From assembly GCA_900767955.1 (NCBI GenBank), contig CAAGBC010000061.1:1-39772 (forward strand): 39,772 bases of DNA, written 5' to 3'. Source of the DNA: Spirochaetia bacterium (GTDB lineage Bacteria; Spirochaetota; Spirochaetia; Treponematales; Treponemataceae). Below are positions 8,255 to 16,357 of the stretch, piece by piece (the stretch's first letter is position 1; each line of letters starts with the position of its first letter). The translations under genes were made by a program, and so were the position numbers. The notes beneath the pieces are model-generated. The model was not told the DNA's origin, searched no databases, and saw only the letters and a list, made by a program, of their open reading frames with translations.

Positions 8255-9739
8255 CTACTTATTTTGAATTTCTGGAGCAAATTTTAATTCAGAATCGTGT
8301 ATAGAAGAATTATTTTCTGAATCACAAATGAACAAGCCATTTAAATCAACATCGCTTGCAGTTTCTATTTTTACTTTAACAAATCTTCCACATTGAACAG
8401 CTTCATTTTGTTCTGGAATATCTTTTTCATAACGCACAACAACAGAACCATCAACATCAGGAGCTTGAAACCATGCTCTTCCAATTGCTAAGCCGTCTTC
8501 ACCTTCAATGATTTCTTCAATCAAAATATCATATTCATTACCGATATGACTTTTCAAAAAAGATTTAGTAATTTCACTTTGAATTTCACAAAGAGTATCT
8601 GCTCTTTTTTGTGCAATTTTAGGTGAAACACGTTTTTTCATATTATACGCTGGAGTATCTTCTTCTCTACTGTAAGGAAAACAACCTGACCAAGCACTTT
8701 GAATTTTCATCAAAAAATCTTTTGTATTATTTGCAGCACTATCATCTTCACTAGGAAATCCAGTCAAAAAAGTTGTTCTTATAACTGCTTCAGGAAAAAC
8801 AGCTTTAATTTCGTCTACAAGTGAAACATAATTTTTTGCAGAACCGACTCTATTCATTGCTTTGATAATTTTATCATCACCAGATTGGAAAGGAATATCA
8901 AAATAAGGAACAAATCGTTTATCACTTTTCATAATTGGCAAAATATCTTTATTAAAGTGATCTGGATGAATATACAACAAGCGAACTATAAATTTTCCTT
9001 CGATTTTGCTAATTTTTTCTAACAATAACGCAAGTCCAGATTTGTCATCAGTTGCAAATGTTGAACCAGTTTCAGTTACATTAGGTAATTTTGTGCGACC
9101 AGTTCCAAAAACATTATCAGAAAGACCAGTTCCATAAGCAGCTAAATCTTGTCCAATCAAATTAATTTCCATAATTCCTTTTGAAACAAGATTTTTAATT
9201 TCTTCAATAATATCATCAGCATTGCGGCTTCTTAATTCACCACGAATTAAAGGTATTGCACAAAAAGAACAATGATTACTACAGCCTTCTGTTATTTTTA
9301 CAAATGCGCTACCTCTAAAAGACAGAAAAGTTGTGCGTTCCCCACAAGAAACACCTTCTTGAGGTTCAACAATTATTGGACGTTCTTTATTTTGAATATC
9401 AGAAATAACTTTTTTTATTAAATCAATTTTTCCATTTCCAAAAATGCCATCAACTTCTGGCAAACTTTCTTCAAAAATTTCAGCATATCGTTCAGACAAA
9501 CAACCTGCCAAAATAATTTTTGCATTTGGATATTCATCTCTAGCAGAATAAACTGCATCTAAAGATTCTTTTTTTGCACTTTCAATAAAACCACAGGAAT
9601 TAATAATAATATATTCAGCTTCTTCAGGATTATATGTTTGTTCCAATCCCAAAGAAACTAAATGAGTAATAATTAATTCACCATCAACTTGATTTTTTGC
9701 ACACCCGTGCTGATCTAAAAAGAACTTAGTCAAGTTCAA
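8255..9739 (-). CDS. rimO: Ribosomal protein S12 methylthiotransferase RimO
   Basis: 494 residues. Radical SAM enzyme that methylthiolates an aspartate of ribosomal protein S12. The N-terminal MTTase domain has the HGCAKNQVD hallmark with Cys13, Cys49 and Cys80 for one 4Fe-4S cluster; the radical SAM triad is Cys153, Cys157 and Cys160 in CSNHCSFC; a TRAM-type domain ends the protein. It is longer than usual for RimO because of an extra segment at about 204-234. The start codon is TTG and overlaps the rodZ stop by 14 nt. A second in-frame TTG at 9733 lies better spaced (9 nt) from the GGTGG box, so the true start could be two codons later. Confidence 0.93.
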   Translation of the reverse strand: MNLTKFFLDQHGCAKNQVDGELIITHLVSLGLEQTYNPEEAEYIIINSCGFIESAKKESLDAVYSARDEYPNAKIILAGCLSERYAEIFEESLPEVDGIFGNGKIDLIKKVISDIQNKERPIIVEPQEGVSCGERTTFLSFRGSAFVKITEGCSNHCSFCAIPLIRGELRSRNADDIIEEIKNLVSKGIMEINLIGQDLAAYGTGLSDNVFGTGRTKLPNVTETGSTFATDDKSGLALLLEKISKIEGKFIVRLLYIHPDHFNKDILPIMKSDKRFVPYFDIPFQSGDDKIIKAMNRVGSAKNYVSLVDEIKAVFPEAVIRTTFLTGFPSEDDSAANNTKDFLMKIQSAWSGCFPYSREEDTPAYNMKKRVSPKIAQKRADTLCEIQSEITKSFLKSHIGNEYDILIEEIIEGEDGLAIGRAWFQAPDVDGSVVVRYEKDIPEQNEAVQCGRFVKVKIETASDVDLNGLFICDSENNSSIHDSELKFAPEIQNK

Positions 9740-10802
9740 TTACCACCAATTTATATTTGCCGTCAGTATCTTTAATCCACTTAATATCTTGAGCAACAAC
9801 TTGTCCTGCTTTTCCAATATCAAGGTCATAACTTTTTAAATCAGCAATAATTGAAAATTTTACGGCGTTTATATTAGATATCCACAAACGAACACCATTT
9901 GCAGCAGTTCTTGTAATAACTTCACCACTTGTATAATACTGTTCATCTGCTTCTGAACGGTCAACTTTAATACGGAATACACAAGAAGCTCTGAAGTTTC
10001 CGTTAAGAGTAAATGGATATGCTCTTGTATCTTCAAAAATAACTTTATACTTTGAGTTACCAATTTCAGATGCTAACAAAATATCGTCAGATGCAACACC
10101 TGAAACAGCTGAACCATGGCGTTTTAAGATACGAACTTCTGCACCACGACTTTCATCTGTCATAGACAAATCAGATACATAAACTATCAAATCAGAAATT
10201 GCATCTCCATCAATATCTAATTCTGCTTCTTCAGAAAGTTCAGTATATAAATCACCCACAGGAGTTTGAATTCCAAAAGTGTCAAAAGTTTTACTTACTG
10301 TAAGAACAATATCCCCTTCTTCACCTGGATAAATAAGCTGGTCACCTTTATACAAACGGTCTGAAAAAGTTTTATCAGCAAGTTGATATTTTCTTTCACC
10401 ATTTTTTACTTCAACAGCAACAAGTTTATTGTCAGCAATTTTTCTATTACATAATATAATTAAAGGAATAGCAATTGCTGCAAAAACAACAACACTAGCA
10501 GAAACAATAAGCGGAATCAAATATTTTGGACGATGTTTTTCTATAAGTCCTTCAGGAACAGGAGATTCCTGTAATTGTTTATTTTTATACAAAGTAAGAA
10601 CAGTTTCTGCATCTACACCTAAATAATCTGCATAGTTACGAAGAAAACCAGTTAAATATGCTTCCCCAGAAAAAGCAGAATTATCTTCTTCTTCCAAACC
10701 TTCTATATATCTTCTTATAATAGCAGTTTCTCTTGCAACAGTATCTAAATCAAGATTTTTAGATTCCCTAGCTTCTTTTAATAATGCTCCATAGCTATCC
10801 AT
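9726..10802 (-). CDS. RodZ-like helix-turn-helix membrane protein
   Basis: 358 residues. Residues about 4-75 form an HTH_25-type domain (YGALLKEARESKNLDLDTVA...), as in RodZ, which links MreB to the cell-wall elongation machinery. One transmembrane helix follows at about 94-118 after the basic KHRPK, then a long extracytoplasmic region with beta-rich sequence. No catalytic motif is seen. It starts 6 nt after the lolA stop, with GGAG placed inside the end of lolA, and overlaps rimO by 14 nt, so translation is probably coupled. The name RodZ rests on domain layout; the function in helical cells is inferred. Confidence 0.8.
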   Translation of the reverse strand: MDSYGALLKEARESKNLDLDTVARETAIIRRYIEGLEEEDNSAFSGEAYLTGFLRNYADYLGVDAETVLTLYKNKQLQESPVPEGLIEKHRPKYLIPLIVSASVVVFAAIAIPLIILCNRKIADNKLVAVEVKNGERKYQLADKTFSDRLYKGDQLIYPGEEGDIVLTVSKTFDTFGIQTPVGDLYTELSEEAELDIDGDAISDLIVYVSDLSMTDESRGAEVRILKRHGSAVSGVASDDILLASEIGNSKYKVIFEDTRAYPFTLNGNFRASCVFRIKVDRSEADEQYYTSGEVITRTAANGVRLWISNINAVKFSIIADLKSYDLDIGKAGQVVAQDIKWIKDTDGKYKLVVIELD

Positions 10803-10808
10803 AAAAAA

Positions 10809-11495
10809 CTACTCCGAAAAAAGAAAATTGTTAAAATTATTTGCAGAAGAAGGTGGATCATAAATAAATCTCTGATCTGAAATTCCTTGATTAATCTTAT
10901 ATTCCATAAAATTAAAGATAAAAGTCTCACCTTTTGGTGTTACAGCTTCTACACGACGAATTAATTTTGTTTCAGCGTTTATTGCTAATTTAATATGACG
11001 GAAGGCTTCTGAACTATTTCTACGACTTAAAACAAGTTTTACAACCATTTCATCAGAACCGTTTTCAAGAGGAACTGGATCTTGCCCAATTTCATAAGCA
11101 ACACCATAGTAGCGTCTCATCAAAGAAAGGCCTTGAGGTGTTGCAAGATTTGCACCACTTGATCCGCTAGAATCAGATTCAACTGATTGCTGCAAAACAG
11201 CAGATGAATTTGGAAGATAAATAACAAGTGTATCACCATTAAAAACAATAACTTGATCTTGTGGATTAGAAAAATCTATTCTTAAAAGATTAGGTCGCAT
11301 AAATGATGCTTTTCCAGCTAATTCTTCATTTACAGCAACAATTTCAACTTGAGCTTCGTAATCTTTTATGGAAGCATATTTATCAGAAACACTCTTAAAA
11401 TAATCACTTGCAGTTGTAATTCCTTGTGCAAAAAGTGATGTACAAACAAAAAATATAAAAAAATCCGCAATTAATAACTTTACTTTTTTAGCCAT
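10809..11495 (-). CDS. lolA: LolA-like outer-membrane lipoprotein carrier
   Basis: 228 residues with a cleavable signal peptide (about 1-23, ending SLFA-QG), so periplasmic. The body starts with TTASDYFKSVSDKYASIKDYEAQVEI and has the alternating beta-strand pattern of LolA, which shuttles lipoproteins from inner to outer membrane. This fits an organism with several predicted lipoproteins in this window alone. An in-frame stop 12 nt upstream rules out a longer start. There is no ribosome-binding site; a strong promoter ends 6 nt before the ATG. First gene of the lolA-rodZ-rimO-uvrD cluster. Confidence 0.82.
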   Translation of the reverse strand: MAKKVKLLIADFFIFFVCTSLFAQGITTASDYFKSVSDKYASIKDYEAQVEIVAVNEELAGKASFMRPNLLRIDFSNPQDQVIVFNGDTLVIYLPNSSAVLQQSVESDSSGSSGANLATPQGLSLMRRYYGVAYEIGQDPVPLENGSDEMVVKLVLSRRNSSEAFRHIKLAINAETKLIRRVEAVTPKGETFIFNFMEYKINQGISDQRFIYDPPSSANNFNNFLFSE

Positions 11496-11501
11496 AGCAC
11501 T

Positions 11502-11530
11502 ATTTTAGTAAAGTTACTAATTACGGTCAA
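11502..11530 (-). promoter_or_regulatory. Promoter of lolA operon (predicted leaderless)
   Basis: Minus strand: TTGACC (11525-11530), 17-nt spacer, TAAAAT (11502-11507), then AGTGCT and the ATG at 11495. Five of six -35 bases and five of six -10 bases match consensus. The predicted start site is the A of the ATG itself. Confidence 0.75.
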
Positions 11531-11590
11531 GTGTAATTTATTTTTACTATATATATTTTTTACAATATCGTTATATACGCAAAATACTTG

Positions 11591-13645
11591 CTATTCAGAA
11601 TCAACAACAGAATTATCAGTTTCTGAAGTTTTATCTTCCTCAGAAGCAGAATTTTCTAATTCTTTACAATGAGTTTCTGCATTGATAATGTCATTAAATT
11701 CTTTTGCTTCCATAGTTTCTTTTTCAAGAAGTGTATTTGCAATATATTCAAGCAAAGTTTTATGCTCTCTTAGAAGTTTTAAAACATGGTCATAACGCTC
11801 TGCCATAATTCTTGCAATTTCTTCATCAATGTACTGTTGTGTTGCTTCAGAATATTCACGCACTAATTCTGGACCATCAGAACCATACCCCTGTCCTGAT
11901 TTTCCTAATGTCATATTCTTAAAGCGTTCACTCATACCATAAACAGTAATCATACTGCGAATAATATCAGTTGCACGCTGAATGTCGTTTGCAGCACCAG
12001 TACTTACTTCATCAAAAATAATTTCTTCAGCTGCACGTCCTCCAAGAAGACCATCAACACTTGCCATTAATTTTGCTTTACCACTCAAATAAGTATCATC
12101 TTCTGGTAAATGCATTGTGTAACCTAAAGCACCTGTTCCACGAGGAATAATTGTAATCTTGTGAACAGGATCACTTTTTGGTGTAAAAGCTGCAACAAGT
12201 GCATGTCCTGTTTCATGGAATGCAACAATTTTGCGTTCTTCATCTTTTACAACACGAGTTTTCTTCTGTAAACCAATAATATTCTTTTCAACTGCTTCAT
12301 TAAAGTCACACATAGCAACCTTTTTACGACCAGCGCGAACAGCAAGCAAAGCAGCTTCATTAACAATGTTAGCTAAATCAGCACCTGCTAAACCAGAAGT
12401 TGCGTGTGCAACAGCAGGAAAATCTACATCCTTATCTAATTTTACATTTTTTGCATGAATACGAAGAATTGCTTCTCGACCTTTTACATCTGGTCTATCA
12501 ACAACAACTTGTCTATCAAAACGTCCTGGTCTTAACAATGCAGGATCAAGAATATCTGGTCTGTTTGTTGCAGCAAGAAGAATCAATCCTTTTTCATTAT
12601 CAAAACCATCCATTTCAACAAGAAGCTGATTCAAAGTTTGTTCGCGTTCATCATTTCCACCAAGATTATTTACGCGACTTTTACCAATAGCATCTAATTC
12701 ATCAATAAAAATAATACAAGGTGCTTTTTCACGAGCTTGTTTAAACAAATCACGAACACGACTTGCTCCAACACCAACAAACATTTCTACAAAGTCAGAA
12801 CCACTAATTCTAAAGAAAGGAACTCCAGCTTCTCCAGCAACAGCACGAGCAAGCAAAGTTTTACCAGTTCCTGGTGGTCCAACAAGCAAAACACCCTTTG
12901 GAATTTTTCCACCAATTTCAGTATATTTTTTTGGTTGCTTTAAGAAATCTACAACTTCAACCAATTCTTCTTTTGCTTCATCAACGCCAGCAACATCAGC
13001 AAAACGAGTTTTTACCATACCTTCATCAACAGCTTTAGCACGAGATTGACCTACACCAAAAATACTTCCCATGCCACCAGTTCCGCCATTCATTTTTCTA
13101 AAAATAAATGAATACATAACAAAAATTATTATAAACGGAGCCAAGAAATACAAAAGTTGAAGGAATTTACTTTCATTTTTTACGATAAATTTATATTCAA
13201 CGCCTTTTTCATTAAGTAAGTTAATAAAATCAGGCATTATAATTCCAACAGTTTTATAAGTTGTTTTTACTTTTGATGGTTCAGGTTTAAAAAGCTGAAT
13301 ACCTTTTGTAGTTTCTTCTGTTGTGTCAAAAATTTGTTCAGGTCCGTAACCTGTAAAAAGATTGCCAGACATTTCAACAGAAACAATTTCACCATCTTCA
13401 ATTTTTTTTCTAAAATCTGAAAAATCAATCATTCCATCAGATTTTGCTAAAACAAAAACATCTACAATAGCTAAAACTGCAAAAACTAAAAGAAGCAAAC
13501 CAAAAAATGGAAACTTTCTTTTACCGTTATTTTTGTTTGGCTTATTTTTTTCATCATTCTCAGGCCCTACAAATTTAAAAAAATCATATGGATCTTTTTC
13601 ATTTTTCTGATCATCAAGAGGGCTTTTATTATCATTTTCGCTCAT
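11591..13645 (-). CDS. ftsH: ATP-dependent zinc metalloprotease FtsH
   Basis: 684 residues, inner-membrane AAA+ protease that degrades unassembled membrane proteins and regulatory proteins. A charged N-terminal extension (1-45) precedes TM1 (about 46-67), a periplasmic domain, TM2 (about 163-182), Walker A GPPGTGKT (256-263), Walker B IIFIDELDAIG (311-321), the second region of homology around 358-375, and the zinc site HETGH (477-481). The C-terminus is Ser/Glu-rich. GTGAGG precedes the ATG by 9 nt. It is transcribed divergently from fliS and separated from lolA by 95 bp holding the lolA promoter. Confidence 0.97.
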   Translation of the reverse strand: MSENDNKSPLDDQKNEKDPYDFFKFVGPENDEKNKPNKNNGKRKFPFFGLLLLVFAVLAIVDVFVLAKSDGMIDFSDFRKKIEDGEIVSVEMSGNLFTGYGPEQIFDTTEETTKGIQLFKPEPSKVKTTYKTVGIIMPDFINLLNEKGVEYKFIVKNESKFLQLLYFLAPFIIIFVMYSFIFRKMNGGTGGMGSIFGVGQSRAKAVDEGMVKTRFADVAGVDEAKEELVEVVDFLKQPKKYTEIGGKIPKGVLLVGPPGTGKTLLARAVAGEAGVPFFRISGSDFVEMFVGVGASRVRDLFKQAREKAPCIIFIDELDAIGKSRVNNLGGNDEREQTLNQLLVEMDGFDNEKGLILLAATNRPDILDPALLRPGRFDRQVVVDRPDVKGREAILRIHAKNVKLDKDVDFPAVAHATSGLAGADLANIVNEAALLAVRAGRKKVAMCDFNEAVEKNIIGLQKKTRVVKDEERKIVAFHETGHALVAAFTPKSDPVHKITIIPRGTGALGYTMHLPEDDTYLSGKAKLMASVDGLLGGRAAEEIIFDEVSTGAANDIQRATDIIRSMITVYGMSERFKNMTLGKSGQGYGSDGPELVREYSEATQQYIDEEIARIMAERYDHVLKLLREHKTLLEYIANTLLEKETMEAKEFNDIINAETHCKELENSASEEDKTSETDNSVVDSE

Positions 13646-13665
13646 TTATTAAAACCTCACATTTA

Positions 13666-13694
13666 AATATACGCATTATTTGAATTAATGTCGA
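13666..13694 (-). promoter_or_regulatory. Sigma-70-type promoter of ftsH
   Basis: Minus strand: TCGACA (13689-13694), 17-nt spacer, TATATT (13666-13671). Each box differs from consensus at one base. The leader would be about 13-14 nt and includes the GTGAGG ribosome-binding site. Confidence 0.7.
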
Positions 13695-13711
13695 TAGAAT
13701 TATTTTTTTTA

Positions 13712-13738
13712 TTAAGTTTTTTTTTAATTATCCGATAC
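13712..13738 (+). promoter_or_regulatory. Sigma-28 (FliA)-like promoter of fliS
   Basis: TTAAGTTT (13712-13719), exactly 11 nt, then TCCGATAC (13731-13738). Compared with the FliA consensus TAAAGTTT-N11-GCCGATAA, 7 of 8 and 6 of 8 bases match with the correct spacing, immediately upstream of a late flagellar gene. Confidence 0.75.
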
Positions 13739-13777
13739 TCATAGAGTATAACCGTCATTTTCAGTGGGAGGAATTAC

Positions 13778-14221
13778 ATGGGATACACAAACGCCTATAC
13801 AGCTTACCAAAATACAAACATTAAGACAGCCAGCCAAGGCAAACTTATTGTATTATTGTATGAAGCTGCAGTTCGTAACATGAATAGTGCTAACGCATTA
13901 GTAAGTGCTGAGAACAAAATTAAAGCTTGTGATATAGAAAAATTTTCTACATTCATACAAAAAACACAAGCAATCATTACAGAATTACAAGTTTCACTTG
14001 ATATGGAAAAAGGTGGCGAAATTGCAAAAAATCTTATGTCACTTTATATATATTTTAATAGCGAACTAATAGAAATTAGTTTTAGTCATAGCAAAGAAAA
14101 AATTTCATTTGTGTTGAATATGTTGAATGAACTTCTTGACGCATGGAAACAAGCTGCAAATACAACAGCAACCAATGCACCTGCAACTCCTGTATCTTCA
14201 GCACTAAATATAGAGGGGTAA
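13778..14221 (+). CDS. fliS: Flagellin export chaperone FliS
   Basis: 147 residues. The N-terminal pattern (NAYTAYQNTNIKTASQGKLIVLLYEAAVRNM) is the FliS hallmark: the protein binds the C-terminus of flagellin in the cytoplasm and prevents premature assembly. Mostly helical, with an Ala/Thr-rich low-complexity end after about residue 125. GGGAGG at 13766-13771 sits 6 nt before the ATG. It lies behind a sigma-28-like promoter and heads a unit with an flgN-like gene and folA. Confidence 0.93.
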   Translation: MGYTNAYTAYQNTNIKTASQGKLIVLLYEAAVRNMNSANALVSAENKIKACDIEKFSTFIQKTQAIITELQVSLDMEKGGEIAKNLMSLYIYFNSELIEISFSHSKEKISFVLNMLNELLDAWKQAANTTATNAPATPVSSALNIEG

Positions 14222-14226
14222 ATATT

Positions 14227-14706
14227 ATGGAAGAAATTACACAAGAAGAATTAAACGAACGCGTTGAAATCTTAAAAAAACTTAGAGCATTATTAGAAAT
14301 GCAAAGAAACAAATTCAGGGAATATTTAAAAGTTCTTGAACAGCAAGAACATTCCATTGAAACAGAAAATTCTGAAGCATTAATTATGCACACAGAACTA
14401 GAACAAGAAGTTGTAAAAGGAATTTCAAACTTACAAAAAGTAATTATTCCAATGTCAGAACTTTACAAAGCTTCAAGTTCTAACGATGGTAATATTTCTG
14501 ATAATACTGTAAATGAACTTCAGAAAGATTTATCTACTTTACAGTCAAAAGTTCTTGCACAAAACGAAAAAAACAGAGAATTGCTAAGAACTCACATGAC
14601 ACAAATTAAAACACAAATTGAACAGTTTAAAAATCCTTATCGCAATGTAAAAAGTGTTTACGCACAAAAGGTTACTGCTGGCAATTTTGTAGAAGTAGAA
14701 GCATAA
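14227..14706 (+). CDS. Putative FlgN-type flagellar chaperone
   Basis: 159 residues, almost wholly helical and coiled-coil (LNERVEILKKLRALLEMQRNKFREYLKVLEQQE...), without signal peptide or membrane segment. The length, heptad pattern and position directly after fliS suggest FlgN, the export chaperone of hook-filament junction proteins FlgK/FlgL; sequence alone does not prove it. The frame is open upstream to an ATG at 14143, but that would overlap fliS by 79 nt; GAGGGG at 14213-14218 places the start at 14227, 5 nt after the fliS stop. Its own stop directly abuts the folA start. Confidence 0.72.
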   Translation: MEEITQEELNERVEILKKLRALLEMQRNKFREYLKVLEQQEHSIETENSEALIMHTELEQEVVKGISNLQKVIIPMSELYKASSSNDGNISDNTVNELQKDLSTLQSKVLAQNEKNRELLRTHMTQIKTQIEQFKNPYRNVKSVYAQKVTAGNFVEVEA

Positions 14707-15189
14707 ATGATTGCAATTATTGTTGCATATACAAAAAACGGTCGAGTCATAGGAAATAATGGAAAAATTCCATGGAATATTCCCGGTGAACTTGACCGTT
14801 TTAAATTTTTAACAACAGGTAATGCCGTTATCATGGGACGAAAAACTTATGAAGAAATTGGAAAACCATTACCTAATAGATTCAACATTATTGTTTCCTC
14901 TACAAAAAATTTTTCTGATGATAATTGTATTACAGTTCCTTCTATACAAGCAGGAATTAACGAAGCTACAAAGCGCGGCTACAATAAAATTTATATTGCT
15001 GGTGGAACTCAAATTTATAAAGAAACAATAGAACTTGCAGATGTATTATACATAACAGAAATTGAAAAAGAATTTGACGGAAATGCGACTTTCCCTAAAA
15101 TAAAAGAATCCCTGTACCAAAAAGAAATAAACGCTCATTTTGACACAGAGATTCCTTACACCTATTTAACTTATACAAAAATTAAATAA
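14707..15189 (+). CDS. folA: Dihydrofolate reductase
   Basis: 160 residues, typical length. Reduces dihydrofolate with NADPH in the cytoplasm. Recognised by AYTKNGRVIGNNGKIPWNIP, the NADPH-binding VIMGRKTYE, and IYIAGGTQIYKE. The catalytic acid is Glu28 (IPGELDRF) where Escherichia coli has Asp27; Glu is known in some other DHFRs. The ATG immediately follows the flgN-like stop with no gap, so translation is probably coupled and expression may follow the flagellar promoter. The end overlaps the convergent transporter gene by 8 bp. Confidence 0.95.
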   Translation: MIAIIVAYTKNGRVIGNNGKIPWNIPGELDRFKFLTTGNAVIMGRKTYEEIGKPLPNRFNIIVSSTKNFSDDNCITVPSIQAGINEATKRGYNKIYIAGGTQIYKETIELADVLYITEIEKEFDGNATFPKIKESLYQKEINAHFDTEIPYTYLTYTKIK

Positions 15190-16357
15190 ATGGATTATCA
15201 ATATGAATTACACATATAAATTCATTATTGTAATGTGTGACTTTTTCTGAAATATAGCTAATAAGATATTCATCAGGATGCTTACACTTATGAGGTTTTA
15301 CTATATCAAATATAACATTTGTATGAGTAATACCAGGAACCATTCTTAAATCATGAATTGTAATTTCTTCATCAATTTCTTTTGTAACTTCAGAAATATA
15401 TTTTTTCAGAATTGGTAATTCTTCATTTTTTGTATCTACAGGATCCATATGAATTGTAATCATACAATTAAATTTTTCCGAAATACAAACTTCCGCATTA
15501 TCAATTACATCATGTAATTCAAAAATATTTCTGTCCCCTGGAACTTCAGCGTGCAAAGAAATCATCACGCGACCAGGCCCATAATCATGAACAATTAAAT
15601 CATGAATTCCAGTAATAGGTTCATATTCCAAAACAGCAGCTTCAATCTGTTTAACAAAATCAGAATCAGCAGGAGTTCCTAGCAACGGGTCAATTGTTTC
15701 TTTTAAAGACTCATATCCGCTGTAAATAATGAACAACGCAACAATACAACCTACAATTCCATCAAATGGTATTTTTGTATTTGGAAGAAATCTAATCAAT
15801 AAAATAGAACCTAATACAACAAATGTAGAAATTGAATCATTAAGACTATCTTTTGCAGTTGCTTCCATTGCGGCTGAATTAATTTTTTTTGCAACAGAAT
15901 GATTGTAAAAATACATATAGAATTTTACGACAATAGAAATTACTAATATTACTATAGTTGCAAAAGATGTATCCAATTCTTTTGGGTGAATAATTGCATC
16001 AACAGAAGATTTTATTAATTCAAATCCCATTAACAAAATAAAGAATGAAACAAATAAACCGGAAATATATTCCCAACGCCCATGACCGAATGGATGATCT
16101 GCATCAGGTTTTTTTGAAGAAAGTCTAAAACCTAGAATTGTAACAACAGAAGCTGCTGCATCAGATAAGTTATTTAACGCATCTGCAACAACAGCTACTG
16201 ATTTTGAAAAAATTCCAGCAAGGAGTTTTAATAAGAAAAGTAAAATATTAAAACATATTCCTACTATTCCGCATAAAACTCCATATTTGCTCCGAACTTC
16301 AGGATTTTTTACATCTTCACGATTTTTTATAAAAATTCGGCAAAGAAGATTTATCAT
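15182..16357 (-). CDS. Cation diffusion facilitator (CDF) transporter
   Basis: 391 residues. Inner-membrane divalent-metal/proton antiporter of the CDF family: about six transmembrane helices in residues 25-215 and a cytoplasmic C-terminal domain about 225-310 with DYGPGRVMISLHAEVP, plus an extra tail to 391. Metal-site motifs are Asn62-x3-Asp66 (TM2) and Asp170-x3-Asp174 (TM5), and HPFGHGRWE lies between TM2 and TM3. The N/D pattern resembles bacterial manganese exporters such as MntE, but zinc or iron cannot be excluded. Its ATG overlaps the nuclease TGA stop by 4 nt, so the two are translationally coupled; its 3' end overlaps folA on the other strand. Confidence 0.9.
   Translation of the reverse strand: MINLLCRIFIKNREDVKNPEVRSKYGVLCGIVGICFNILLFLLKLLAGIFSKSVAVVADALNNLSDAAASVVTILGFRLSSKKPDADHPFGHGRWEYISGLFVSFFILLMGFELIKSSVDAIIHPKELDTSFATIVILVISIVVKFYMYFYNHSVAKKINSAAMEATAKDSLNDSISTFVVLGSILLIRFLPNTKIPFDGIVGCIVALFIIYSGYESLKETIDPLLGTPADSDFVKQIEAAVLEYEPITGIHDLIVHDYGPGRVMISLHAEVPGDRNIFELHDVIDNAEVCISEKFNCMITIHMDPVDTKNEELPILKKYISEVTKEIDEEITIHDLRMVPGITHTNVIFDIVKPHKCKHPDEYLISYISEKVTHYNNEFICVIHIDNPFI

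Noticed and set aside
14143..14226. Upstream start for the flgN-like gene
   Set aside because: It would overlap fliS by 79 nt and ignores the GAGGGG box serving the ATG at 14227.
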